From positions 553,057-617,056 of the forward strand of contig NZ_JAAOZF010000001.1 in the NCBI RefSeq assembly GCF_011759705.1: a stretch of DNA of 64,000 nt, read 5' to 3'. The translations under genes and the position numbers were made by a program. The notes under the pieces are model-generated. The model saw only the letters and a list, made by a program, of their open reading frames with translations, made no database searches and had not been told where the DNA came from. This document shows positions 1-7,686 of this stretch, piece by piece (position 1 is the stretch's first letter; each line of letters starts with the position of its first letter). The stretch is from Microbacterium ulmi (GTDB taxonomy: Bacteria; Actinomycetota; Actinomycetes; Actinomycetales; Microbacteriaceae).

Positions 1-314
1 TGGGCAACGTGCACGCCGACACGGGCACGCGCTCGATGCGGGTGCTGCGGCCCGGCGGCCTGTACATCGTCGTCCCGACGGGCTCGTGGCCGGGATACGC
101 GGATGCCGCCGCCGCGGCGGGCGTGCGCACGACGAGCTACAGAGTCATCCCCGACGGCGGGTCGCTCGCGACGGTCGCACGCCTGCTCGAGTCGGGCGCC
201 GTGCAGGTCTATGTCGACAAGGTCTACGACCTGTCGGATGCCGCGGCCGCCCACGTCGAGCTCGAACAGGGTCACACGCGCGGCAAGATCGTCCTGCGCG
301 TCAGCGACGACTGA
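1..314 (+). CDS. Zinc/quinone-type oxidoreductase, C-terminal part
   Basis: The reading frame is open from the window edge, so the gene starts upstream and only about 104 C-terminal residues are visible. The pattern is that of the end of the medium-chain dehydrogenase/reductase family: a glycine turn followed by hydrophobic strands (GGLYIVVPTG), then the late motif LLESGAVQVYVDKVYDLSDAAAAH and a final GKIVLRV strand, as in NADPH:quinone reductase-like proteins. The catalytic and Rossmann parts lie outside the window, so the substrate cannot be stated. It converges on the argP-like gene across a long tandem-repeat array. Confidence 0.75.
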   Translation, partial: GNVHADTGTRSMRVLRPGGLYIVVPTGSWPGYADAAAAAGVRTTSYRVIPDGGSLATVARLLESGAVQVYVDKVYDLSDAAAAHVELEQGHTRGKIVLRVSDD

Positions 315-382
315 CCCCCGGCATCCTGAGCCCGCTCTCTCGGCACGAAGGTCGCGCATCCGGCCGCTTCCCCGAGCCGCGA

Positions 383-1025
383 GCGACCACTCGCGCCACA
401 ATCTCCGGCCCCTGCCCCGCCCCTCCGGACGAAAGTGTCAGACCTGGCCGCATCCCCAGACCCGACGCGACCACTCGCACCACAATCTCCAGCCCCTGCC
501 CCGCCCCTCCGGACGAAAGTGTCACACCTGGCGGCATCCCCAGACCCGACGCGACCACTCACGACACAATCTCCAGCCCTGCCCCGACGCCCAGCACGAA
601 AGTGTCGCACCTGGCCGCATGCTGGGCCCGTGAGCGACCACTCGCGCCACCATCTCCAGCCCCTGCCCCGACGCCCAGCACGAAAGCGCCGCACCTGGCC
701 GCATCCCCAGACCCGACGCGACCACTCGCACCACAATCTCGGGAAGCCCCGGCCGGTCCTCCAGCACGAGGGTGTCGAGCCTGGCCGCATCCAGGGCCTG
801 TGAGCGACCACTCGCGCCACCATCTCGAGGCCACGCACCTCCCCTCGACACGAAGGGTTCGCATGTGGCCGCTTCCCCGGACCCGACGCGACCAGGCCCG
901 TGAGTGACCACTCGCGCCGATCCCTCGGCGGGAATGTGGCGCACTTGGACGCCACCCCGAACCGCAAGCGACCACTCTCGCCACAATCCCCAGCTGTGCC
1001 CCCGACGACATCGAGACTGCGGGGA
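383..1025. repeat. 84-bp tandem repeat array, about 8 units
   Basis: The whole gap between two convergent genes is an imperfect tandem array. The anchor GCGACCACTC occurs at 383, 467, 551, 634, 718, 804, 888 and 968, so the period is 83-86 bp until the last unit, which is disturbed. Each unit also carries a GAAAGTGTC-like block and a CCTGGCCGCATCC-like block. Open frames across it follow the repeat and show no start signals or family features, so I treat it as non-coding. It is not CRISPR: there is no alternation of short repeats and unique spacers, and no cas genes are near. Confidence 0.85.
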
Positions 1026-1032
1026 GCAATGA

Positions 1033-1923
1033 TCAGCGGCTCGGGTCGAGCACCCTGCGGCCCTCGTCGACGACCTCGACGGCGATCGCGTCGAGCAACG
1101 GCGAGCGCAGGTTCCACTGCTGCCAGTGCAGTGGCACGTCGATCGGCGGACTCCCGAGACGCACGAGCCGTCCGTCGGCCAGCTCGTCGCGAGATTGGAA
1201 GGCCGGGAGCAGCCCCCACCCGAGCCCGAGCTTGATGGCCGTCGCGAAGTCGTTTGACGCCGGGACGTAGGTGCGCGGCGGCGCGTCCGCGTCGACGTCG
1301 CGCGCCGCGAGCCACTGCGACTGCAGGTCGTCCCGCCGGTCGAAGTCGACGAGCGGCGCGACCCCGAGTGCGTCGGACGTCGCGCCACGCGGCAGCCACC
1401 TCGCGAGGTAGGCCGGGGTCGCGACGGCTTCGTACCGCATCGTCCCGAGCGGCACGACGCGGCACCCCGCGACAGGCGTGGCCCGCGATGTCACGGCGCC
1501 CATGACGGTGCCGGACTCGAGGAGCCCGGCGGTGAAGTCCTGGTCGTCACGGTGGAGCTCGAAGACGACGGGATGCCGCTGCCCCAGCCGCGCGAGCGGC
1601 GCGAGGAACCAGGTGGCGAGCGAGTCCGCATTGACGGCGAGCGGGACGGTGAAGGGGCCTTCGGCGCCGACACCCAGCTCCCCCAGGGCATCGTGCTCAA
1701 GGAGCGCGAGCTGGCGCGCGAGCCGGACGACGACGGCACCTGCCTCCGTCGCGCGAACCGGCTTGGACCGGACGAGCACGACACGCCCGAGCTGCTCCTC
1801 GAGCGCCTTGATGCGCTGGCTCACGGCCGACGGCGTGATGTGGAGGCGGCGGGCGGCGGCATCCAGCGTCCCTTCGTCAAGGACAACCGCGATCGTCTCG
1901 GCGAGTTCCGACGATATCCGCAT
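1033..1923 (-). CDS. LysR-family regulator, ArgP/LysG type
   Basis: A 296-residue LysR-type transcription factor. The N-terminal winged helix-turn-helix (about residues 3-62, with LDAAARRLHITPSAVSQRIK as the recognition part) is followed by a periplasmic-binding-like effector domain. It is divergent from a LysE-family exporter with only 71 bp between the starts. That is the standard arrangement of argP-argO or lysG-lysE, in which the regulator senses intracellular lysine/arginine and switches on export. The assignment to the ArgP/LysG branch rests on both sequence style and context; the exact effector amino acid is inferred. The shared intergenic region should hold both promoters and the operator. 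Confidence 0.85.
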   Translation of the reverse strand: MRISSELAETIAVVLDEGTLDAAARRLHITPSAVSQRIKALEEQLGRVVLVRSKPVRATEAGAVVVRLARQLALLEHDALGELGVGAEGPFTVPLAVNADSLATWFLAPLARLGQRHPVVFELHRDDQDFTAGLLESGTVMGAVTSRATPVAGCRVVPLGTMRYEAVATPAYLARWLPRGATSDALGVAPLVDFDRRDDLQSQWLAARDVDADAPPRTYVPASNDFATAIKLGLGWGLLPAFQSRDELADGRLVRLGSPPIDVPLHWQQWNLRSPLLDAIAVEVVDEGRRVLDPSR

Positions 1924-1982
1924 AGTAAGTCAGGCTAATGCCTCTGAAGAATCATGAGCTGTACTGTTCACGCGAAGACTCC

Positions 1983-1988
1983 TAGCGT
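1983..1988 (+). promoter_or_regulatory. -10 box of lysE-like gene, leaderless start
   Basis: TAGCGT lies exactly 6 nt before the GTG start of the exporter gene, and there is no Shine-Dalgarno sequence in front of the start. In actinobacteria a TANNNT box 6-7 nt before an ATG/GTG marks a leaderless mRNA. The same arrangement occurs before several other genes in this window. Confidence 0.5.
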
Positions 1989-1994
1989 GGTGAC

Positions 1995-2846
1995 GTGCTC
2001 ACCTCTGCCCTCGCCGGTCTCGGGCTCGGATTCTCGCTCATCGTCGCGATCGGCGCGCAGAACCTCTTCGTGCTGCGACAAGGCCTGCGCCGCGAGCACG
2101 TCATCGTGGTCGCCGCCATCTGCGCGGCATCCGACGCGCTTCTCATCGCGGCGGGCGTGTCGGGGATCGGGCTGATCCTGCACGCTGTCCCGTGGCTCAT
2201 CGACGGCGTGCGCTGGGCGGGCTCCGCCTTCCTGATCGGCTACGGCGTTCTCGCGGCGCGGAGGGCGTGGCGACCCGGCGGCGCCGTGCTGGCACCGACG
2301 GATGCCGCTGCTCGGTCAGCGTCTCCCGACCAGTCGCGGGAGCGACCGCGCGACACACGGGCGTTCGAGCAGCGACCGGGCGACGCGCAGGCGGTCGGGC
2401 CCCGGGCATCCGGGCCGCAAGCCTCCGAGACACAGACGTTCGAGCCGCGAGTGTGCGAACCGCCGACGGCCGGGCTGCCGGCGGCCGGGCCGCCGGCGTC
2501 GGGTTCTCAAACGCCACTGGTTCCTGCCGTGCGGGCGGCCCGTCCCGCGACTCGCGCCCGGCGCGCGCCCGTGATCCTGACATGCCTCGCGCTGACCTTC
2601 CTCAACCCCCATGTGTACCTCGACACCGTGTTCCTGCTCGGCACGGTCGCGAACTCGCACGGCGACGATCGGTGGCTCTTCGCAGGCGGGGCGATTCTCG
2701 CAAGCGTCGTGTGGTTCTTCGGGCTCGCGCTCGGCGCACGCGGCCTCGGCCGCTGGCTGTCGACGCCCCGCGCATGGCGGATCCTCGACGCCGTCATCGC
2801 GGTCGTCATGATCGCGCTCGGCGTCTCGCTCGTGCTCCCGCGCTGA
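1995..2846 (+). CDS. LysE/ArgO-family amino acid exporter with long loop
   Basis: An inner-membrane exporter for basic amino acids. The family motif GAQNLFVLRQGLRREH is near residue 20 and LTFLNPHVYLDTVFLLG is in the second half. Three hydrophobic segments come first (to about residue 92) and three more follow from about residue 190. Between them sits an unusual stretch of about 95 residues rich in Ala, Pro, Arg, Glu and Ser, which usual family members of 200-235 residues lack; this protein has 283. The start is a GTG placed for leaderless translation. It is paired with the divergent LysR regulator. The last coding bases are duplicated twice downstream of the stop. Confidence 0.85.
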   Translation: MLTSALAGLGLGFSLIVAIGAQNLFVLRQGLRREHVIVVAAICAASDALLIAAGVSGIGLILHAVPWLIDGVRWAGSAFLIGYGVLAARRAWRPGGAVLAPTDAAARSASPDQSRERPRDTRAFEQRPGDAQAVGPRASGPQASETQTFEPRVCEPPTAGLPAAGPPASGSQTPLVPAVRAARPATRARRAPVILTCLALTFLNPHVYLDTVFLLGTVANSHGDDRWLFAGGAILASVVWFFGLALGARGLGRWLSTPRAWRILDAVIAVVMIALGVSLVLPR

Positions 2847-3080
2847 GCCCCACGCCCACACCCTCCCCGCGCGCGCCTTCCCCCGCGCATGGCGGATCCT
2901 CGACGCCCTCATCGCGGTCGTCATGATCGCGCTCGGCGTCTCGCTCGTGCTCCCGCGCTGAGCCCGCGCCCACACCCTCCCCGCGCGCCCACACCCTCCC
3001 GCGCATGGCGGATCCTCGACGCCGTCATCGCGGTCGTCATGATCGCGCTCGGCGTCTCGCTCGTGCTCCCGCGCTGCGCC
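2771..3080 (+). repeat. Tandem copies of the lysE-like gene 3' end
   Basis: The last roughly 75 coding bases of the exporter gene, starting at GCGCATGGCGGATCC, occur in the gene at 2771 and again at 2885 and 3001. The copies include the stop codon or its altered form and are almost identical. They are separated by a C-rich spacer of repeated CCCACACCCTCCC. The period is 114-116 bp. The two extra copies have no start and are 3'-end duplicates, not separate genes. Confidence 0.9.
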
Positions 3081-3104
3081 CGCGCCCACACCCTCCCCCC
3101 GCGC

Positions 3105-3210
3105 GCACACCCTCCCGTATTCTCTCCCCGCACCCACACCCTCCCGTATCCTCTCCCCGCACCCACACCCTCCCGTATTCTCTCCCCGCGCACCCACACC
3201 CTCCCCCGCC
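3105..3210 (+). repeat. 29-bp C-rich tandem repeat
   Basis: A C-rich word beginning CCCGTATTCTCTCCCCG occurs at 3114, 3143 and 3172 with a period of exactly 29 bp. It continues the CCCACACCCTCCC spacer of the preceding gene-end duplication. After 3210 the sequence stays C-rich with looser repeats up to about 3360. No gene is supported between 2847 and 3493. Confidence 0.75.
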
Positions 3211-3361
3211 GCGGCGTCCTTCTCACGTCCTCTCCCCGCGCCCGCGTCCTCCCCGGTCCCGGCGTCCTTCCCGCGTCCCTACCCCGCGCCCACACCGGCC
3301 CTGGCGCGCCCCGCGCGCATACCTGCTCCCTGCCCCCACGCCCCCACCCGCGTGCTCCCTG

Positions 3362-3417
3362 GAGTGTCCAAGACACGCGGACTCGAGTCATCGTGATGCG
3401 GCGTGTCTGGGACACTC
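3362..3417. repeat. Inverted repeat, 17-bp arms
   Basis: GAGTGTCCAAGACACGC at 3362-3378 is mirrored by GCGTGTCTGGGACACTC at 3401-3417 with one mismatch. A 22-bp centre includes the small palindrome ACTCGAGT. It lies between two convergent genes. It could act as a transcription terminator for one or both, or be a remnant of a small mobile element; no T-run follows. Confidence 0.55.
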
Positions 3418-3493
3418 GAGGCATCGTGACGCGTCGTGATGCGATACCCGACGCCGGGCGGGGTCGCACGTGCAGGCGGCGGAAAGGCGGGGC

Positions 3494-3838
3494 TCAGCCC
3501 TCGATCTGCGCTTTCCGGAACTCGATCAGGGCGCGCAGCGCGGCATCCGGGATCGGCATCTCCGGCTGGAACCTGATCGTCCCCTTGTCGACGTCGAACC
3601 CTTCGAGCATCCCCGCTGCGGCGGAGACTGCGTCGGGGCTGAAGGGATAGATGCCGATGTGCTTCTTCGCCCGCATGACCGAGAGGAGCGGCTTTCCGCG
3701 GTGCACGAGCGCCGGCATCCCGTAGCCCTTGCCCTGCTCGGCGTCGGGCACGAGCTCGCGCGCGACGTCGTAGACCCGCGCGACCGCGTCTCGATCTTCG
3801 GGCCCGAGGCTCGCGAGGTACTCGTCGACTGTTCCCAT
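3494..3838 (-). CDS. DUF1801/YdhG-like small protein
   Basis: A 114-residue soluble protein of the DUF1801 (YdhG/YjdI-like) group, structurally related to frataxin-like folds. The typical parts are an N-terminal TVDEYLASLGPEDRDAVARV helix, a central GYGMPALVHRGKPLLSVMRAK strand pair and a basic C-terminus. I chose the ATG at 3838 because the sequence before it, up to an earlier in-frame start, is low-complexity and overlaps the divergent acylphosphatase promoter. The biochemical role of the family is not settled; iron handling has been suggested for relatives. Confidence 0.8.
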   Translation of the reverse strand: MGTVDEYLASLGPEDRDAVARVYDVARELVPDAEQGKGYGMPALVHRGKPLLSVMRAKKHIGIYPFSPDAVSAAAGMLEGFDVDKGTIRFQPEMPIPDAALRALIEFRKAQIEG

Positions 3839-3883
3839 ATCGGCATCCTCCCCGCCGTGGGCGCTCGCGGGCAAGATGGGAGC

Positions 3884-4159
3884 ATGAGGCGCGTGCACGT
3901 CGTGGTCCAGGGTGCCGTGCAGGGCGTCGGCTACCGGTACACGATGCGGATGGTCGCGGGCGAGGCCGGCGTCGCCGGGTGGGTGCGCAATCGGCGCGAC
4001 GGCACGGTCGAGGCGGAGTTCGAGGGGACGCCCGAGCAGATCGACGACGTGCTCGCGTGGATGGCGGAGGGGCCGCCCGGCGCGCGTGTGACGGCCGCGA
4101 CCGTGACGGATGCCGCTGCCACGGGCGAGCGCGGATTCGAGGTGCGGCCGTCGGCGTGA
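3884..4159 (+). CDS. acyP: Acylphosphatase
   Basis: A 91-residue enzyme that hydrolyses carboxyl-phosphate bonds in acyl phosphates. The family signature is intact: GAVQGVGYRYTMR contains the phosphate-binding loop and catalytic Arg, and GWVRNRRDGTVEAEFEG contains the catalytic Asn. Length matches the usual 90-100 residues. The start ATG is preceded by GGGAG. It is divergent from the DUF1801 gene and converges on the MFS permease gene across a 105-bp repeat array. Confidence 0.9.
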   Translation: MRRVHVVVQGAVQGVGYRYTMRMVAGEAGVAGWVRNRRDGTVEAEFEGTPEQIDDVLAWMAEGPPGARVTAATVTDAAATGERGFEVRPSA

Positions 4160-4490
4160 GAGCGCAGCCGCCGGCGATCTCGAGACCGCCTTCCCGCGGG
4201 TCCCCGCGACGAGTGCCCGTTCCTGCGCCTCACCCGCCGGTCACTCGGAGACCTCGGCGGACGCACGCTGTGCCGCCGGCGATCTCGAGACCGCCTTGCC
4301 GCGGGTCCCCACGACGAGTGCCCGTTCCTGCGCCTCACCCGCCCGTCACTCGGAGACCTCGGCGGACGCACGCTGTGCCGCCGGCGATCTCGAGACCGCC
4401 TTCGCGCGGGTCCCCGCGACGAGTGCCCGTTCCTGCGCCTCACCCGCCCGTCACTCGGAGAACTCGGCGGACGCACGCAGTGCCGCCGGC
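4160..4490. repeat. 105-bp tandem array made of a permease gene end
   Basis: The word GCCGCCGGCG starts at 4167, 4272, 4377 and 4482, giving an exact 105-bp period. Every unit contains a near copy of the last 13 or so codons plus stop of the minus-strand MFS gene (TCACTCGGAGA...GGCGGACGCACGC), and the fourth, authentic copy is inside that gene. The filler CGAGACCGCC...CGCGGGTCCCC...CGTTCCTGCGCCTC is also repeated. The array fills the space between two convergent stops. Confidence 0.9.
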
Positions 4491-5785
4491 GTGCCGACCT
4501 CATCGATCGCGATGCCCTTGGTCTCGGGCAGGAGCGCGGCGAACACGATCGTCCCGATCGTCCCGATCACGCCCAGCGCGATCGCGAGCCGGACGTCCGC
4601 GCCGATGCCGGTGGCGATCGTGAGCGCGACGAGCGGAAGCACGCCCGCCCCGATGCCTCGGCCGACGTAGTACGCGAGGTTCTGCGCCGTGCTGCGGATC
4701 GCGGTCGGGAACAGCTCGGACAGCCAGACGCCCTGCGCCCCGAAGTAGCCGAACCCGACGTAGATGAACAGGTAGCCGATGATGACGGGCGAGGTCCAGA
4801 TCACCGCGGAGCCGAGCGAGTTGCCCGCCCCGAGGCTGAGGAAGCCGAACGCGAGATACGCCACCGTCCCTATCGAGGCCATCACGATGAAGGAGCGCCG
4901 TCTTCCCAGCCGGTCGGCGAGATAACCGCCGAGCAGGTACGCGACGAGCGTGATCGCACTCGTCGTGTATCCCACGAGGCCCACCGTCGCCGGCTCGAGC
5001 GTGAACACGGTCTGCAGCATCGATGCGCCGTAGGTGCCCACCGCGTACGCCCCGAAGAAGGCGAACGTCATCAGGAGGACGGCCAGCAGCATCCGCGTCG
5101 TCATGAGGGGGCGCATCGCCTCACGGAACGGGACTCTGCCGGTCGTCGATCCGCTCGCGGACTCTGCATGCCGCGCCTGCCAGACGCGCGACTCGGGAGT
5201 GAACAGGCGCAGGACGAGCGCGAGGAGCCCGAGGACTCCCAGGATGACGAAGGCCGCACGCCAGGCCTCCGTTCCGAAGGCCGCGGAGGTCTGGACGTAG
5301 GTGAACGTGGACAGGATGCTGCCGACGATGAACATCGCCTGCAGGATCCCGCTCGCCCCGCCGCGCCGCGCCGAACGGCCGGGAGAGGACTCCATGAGAT
5401 ACGAGAAGGCGATGCCGGACTCGCCGCCGATGCCGATCCCCGCGACGACGCGCAGCACGAGCAGCACCCCGAACGAGGGAGCGAAAGCGCTCGCGAGCGT
5501 CGCGAGGCTGAACAGCCCGACCGTGAGGATGAGCCCGAGACGGCGTCCCTTCCGGTCGGAGACCATGCCGAACACGATGCCTCCGACGATCCCCGCCAGG
5601 TAGCTGATCGCCTGGATGATCGCGACGTTCACGAGCGTCGTCTCGAAGTAGGCCGCGATGGGGGCGAGGAAGATGAGGAAGATCGCGAAGTCCGCCCCGT
5701 CGAGCACCGTGCCCAGACAGGAGAACAGCATGATCATGGCGCGCTGTCGCGCCGTGTAGGGCGCGATCTCGGGGGTGCTGCTCAT
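4451..5785 (-). CDS. MFS transporter (organic acid/sugar acid:H+ symporter-like)
   Basis: A 444-residue major facilitator with about 12 membrane segments. The conserved loop 2-3 motif appears as GMVSDRKGRRLG and its second-half counterpart as GGYLADRLGRRRS. Its acidic GGESGIAFSYLMESSP segment resembles the aromatic-acid/metabolite H+ symporter group. The start codon overlaps the stop of the upstream aldolase gene (ATGA), so the two are translationally coupled. The substrate is probably the compound split by that aldolase. The final codons serve as the template of the 105-bp repeat array beyond the stop. Confidence 0.8.
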   Translation of the reverse strand: MSSTPEIAPYTARQRAMIMLFSCLGTVLDGADFAIFLIFLAPIAAYFETTLVNVAIIQAISYLAGIVGGIVFGMVSDRKGRRLGLILTVGLFSLATLASAFAPSFGVLLVLRVVAGIGIGGESGIAFSYLMESSPGRSARRGGASGILQAMFIVGSILSTFTYVQTSAAFGTEAWRAAFVILGVLGLLALVLRLFTPESRVWQARHAESASGSTTGRVPFREAMRPLMTTRMLLAVLLMTFAFFGAYAVGTYGASMLQTVFTLEPATVGLVGYTTSAITLVAYLLGGYLADRLGRRRSFIVMASIGTVAYLAFGFLSLGAGNSLGSAVIWTSPVIIGYLFIYVGFGYFGAQGVWLSELFPTAIRSTAQNLAYYVGRGIGAGVLPLVALTIATGIGADVRLAIALGVIGTIGTIVFAALLPETKGIAIDEVGTPAALRASAEFSE

Positions 5786-6735
5786 GAAACCACCGCGGGG
5801 ACCAGCCCCGCACGCTCGAGGCCGGTCCTGATGGCCGCCCGGTCGACGTCGGTGACATCGAGCTCGGGCGGGCGCACACGCGAGCTGGAGATGACCCCGG
5901 TCTGCACGAGGGCCTCCTTGATCCGAGAGTTCGCGCTCGCCGGCGTCGCGAAGCGGCTCGAGTAGATGTGGGTCAGGATCGGCAGGAGGCGAGTCGTGAA
6001 GACGTCGATCGCGTCCTCGACACGGCCGCTGAGGACGTCGCCGACATACTCGGCCCAGGAGGCGGGTGCCAGCTGACTCGCGCCCAGGATGATGCCGTCC
6101 GACCCGAGAAGCATGAGCCCGAGCAGTCCGGGGGAGTCGATCGCCGTGAGAAGGGGCACGCGGGGGCGCACGACCTCGAGATGCTCCTGGTAGTCCTGGT
6201 CGTCGCTCACGGTGTCCTTGATGGCGACGACGTTGTCGATCTCCGTGAGCCGCAGCAGGGTCTCGGTCGTGTACGAGATGCCCGTCGACTTCGGGTACTC
6301 GAAGATGACGAACGGGAGGTCGGTGCCTGCCGCGATCGCATCGAAGTACCGCAGAGGTGCCTCGGGCGACTGCGTGAGCGCGCGGCGCGGCAGGTAGTCG
6401 AACGTCGGCAGCACGAGCGCCGCATCGGCGCCGGCATCCTTCGCGGCGTTCAGCTTGTCGATCGAGCCCGCGATGGAGAAGTCCTCCACACCGGAGATCA
6501 CGATCTTCCCTGCCGGAAGGATCTCGCGAGCGATCGTGATGACACGGGCGCGCTCGCGCGCCGTCAGGGTCGTGAGCTCCCCCGCATGGCCGTTCACGAC
6601 GACGCCTTCCACTCCGTCGACGGCGGCGATGCCGGTGAGCAGACCGGCGAACTCGGCTTCGTCGATCGAGTAGTCGTCCGTGAACGGGACGGAGGGAGCG
6701 GGATACGTCCCACGGAGGGTCAGGTTGCTTCGCAT
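5782..6735 (-). CDS. DHDPS/N-acetylneuraminate lyase family aldolase
   Basis: A 317-residue class I aldolase-like (beta/alpha)8 protein. The substrate-carboxylate loop is present as VVVNGHAGELTTLT, and the Schiff-base lysine is in VVAIKDTVS. The catalytic-tyrosine region reads FVIFEYPKSTGISY rather than the usual YNxP, so a reaction other than lysine biosynthesis is likely, such as a retro-aldol cleavage or dehydration of a sugar acid. I start at the ATG at 6735; an in-frame extension upstream runs through the operator region and is not credible. It forms an operon with the MFS permease and is divergent from a GntR regulator, which supports a catabolic role. Confidence 0.75.
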   Translation of the reverse strand: MRSNLTLRGTYPAPSVPFTDDYSIDEAEFAGLLTGIAAVDGVEGVVVNGHAGELTTLTARERARVITIAREILPAGKIVISGVEDFSIAGSIDKLNAAKDAGADAALVLPTFDYLPRRALTQSPEAPLRYFDAIAAGTDLPFVIFEYPKSTGISYTTETLLRLTEIDNVVAIKDTVSDDQDYQEHLEVVRPRVPLLTAIDSPGLLGLMLLGSDGIILGASQLAPASWAEYVGDVLSGRVEDAIDVFTTRLLPILTHIYSSRFATPASANSRIKEALVQTGVISSSRVRPPELDVTDVDRAAIRTGLERAGLVPAVVS

Positions 6736-6791
6736 GCTGGGAGTTCCACTTCTTGAGGGGACATTCCACGGGAGAAGCGAATCGTGGATGT

Positions 6792-6819
6792 CGAGTCGAA
6801 CATCCATGTTCACGACTCG
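6792..6819. promoter_or_regulatory. Nested inverted repeat, candidate GntR operator
   Basis: CGAGTCG (6792-6798) and CGACTCG (6813-6819) flank AACATCCATGTT, itself an inverted repeat with a 2-bp centre. It lies between the divergent aldolase and GntR genes in an unusually AT-rich stretch. Confidence 0.5.
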
Positions 6820-6826
6820 ATGTTGG

Positions 6827-6846
6827 ATTGTCGAACAATTGATCAA
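6827..6846. promoter_or_regulatory. Second candidate operator, ATTGT-CGA-ACAAT and TTGATCAA
   Basis: ATTGTCGAACAAT (5-bp arms, 3-bp centre) runs directly into the perfect palindrome TTGATCAA. Short spaced palindromes of this kind are typical targets of FadR-subfamily GntR proteins, and this one sits 79 bp before the chosen start of such a gene. Confidence 0.5.
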
Positions 6847-6924
6847 CGCCATATCAGCACCTATCATGAATGCGTGTCAAGAGTCGTCGACGGTTCGAGC
6901 CATCCGAGTTCAGGAGACATCGCG

Positions 6925-7581
6925 GTGCGGCGACGGACCGCCATCACACCGGTGTCCACCGTCTCCGCGCTCGCCGCGGAGCTGCGGCTGAGCATCCTGG
7001 GCGGAGAGTTCCGGGCCGGCGACCAGCTCAGGGAGATCCAGCTCGCCGAGCGCTACCGGGTCGCGCGGCACTCGGTTCGAGCCGCTCTGCATCTGCTCTC
7101 ACAGCAGGGGCTTCTGACGCACCGTCCGAACCGGGGGGTGTTCGTGCCCGAGATGACCCAGGACGAGATCGCCGACATCTTCCGGCTCCGCTCCGCGATC
7201 GAGGTCGAGGCGATCACTCAGCTCGCCTCTGAGGGTGTCGTCGCGCCCGACGTCGAGAGCGCGTTCTCCCGGCTCGCCGAGGCGCCCAGCACCGAATGGG
7301 GCGTCGTCATCGGGCTCGACCTCGACTTCCATCGCTCGCTCGTGCAGGCGACCGGGTCCAGACGGCTCAGCGACGCGTTCTCGGACCTCCTCGGCGAGCT
7401 CCAGCTGTGCCTCGTCGATCTCGAGCGGGCGCAGCTGCCGTCGCAGTGGCTCACCGAGTCGCATGCGCTGATCCTCGACTCGGTGCGCGCGGCCGACCCG
7501 ACGCTCGCAGCGGCGACGGTGCGATCCCATCTGGTCAGCAGCAGGAGGCAGCTCGAGGAGATCCACGGCTGGCACTCGTGA
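6925..7581 (+). CDS. GntR-family regulator, FadR/FCD subgroup
   Basis: A 218-residue repressor-type protein with an N-terminal winged helix (about residues 5-75, ERYRVARHSVRAALHLLSQQ as recognition helix region) and a C-terminal all-helical FCD ligand domain. The metal/ligand positions are plausible in DLDFHRSLVQATGS and LTESHALILDSV. I choose the GTG at 6925 because AGGAGA lies 8 nt upstream and earlier in-frame starts overlap the operator region. It likely represses the divergent aldolase-permease operon and itself. Confidence 0.8.
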   Translation: MRRRTAITPVSTVSALAAELRLSILGGEFRAGDQLREIQLAERYRVARHSVRAALHLLSQQGLLTHRPNRGVFVPEMTQDEIADIFRLRSAIEVEAITQLASEGVVAPDVESAFSRLAEAPSTEWGVVIGLDLDFHRSLVQATGSRRLSDAFSDLLGELQLCLVDLERAQLPSQWLTESHALILDSVRAADPTLAAATVRSHLVSSRRQLEEIHGWHS

Positions 7582-7622
7582 GGGGTCCGCGCGCCATCGC
7601 TGACGAGTGATCCCGGGAACGA

Positions 7623-7654
7623 CGAAGGGCCCCGCCGTGAGGCGAGGCCCTTCG
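7623..7654 (-). terminator. Terminator after rplA
   Basis: A 14-bp stem (CGAAGGGCCCCGCC with GGCGAGGCCCTTCG, one mismatch) closes a GTGA loop between the convergent GntR and rplA genes. It can terminate transcription from both sides. Confidence 0.8.
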
Positions 7655-7686
7655 TGTGCGAGCGCGGACGCTCGGAGCGCTGAGGC

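Noticed and set aside
86..907. A Pro/Arg/Ser-rich protein across the 84-bp repeats
   Set aside because: 84 bp is a multiple of three, so frames stay open by construction; there is no start signal and the frame overlaps the real oxidoreductase end.
383..1025. A CRISPR array
   Set aside because: The unit is 84 bp, units vary along their whole length, there are no unique spacers and no cas genes.
2885..3075. Additional small genes repeating the end of the exporter
   Set aside because: They are exact copies of the gene's last codons without starts, so they are duplicates of the 3' end.
4451..6838. An apparent fusion of an Arg-rich protein to the MFS permease
   Set aside because: The upstream part is merely an open frame through the aldolase gene; the permease has its own ATG overlapping the aldolase stop.
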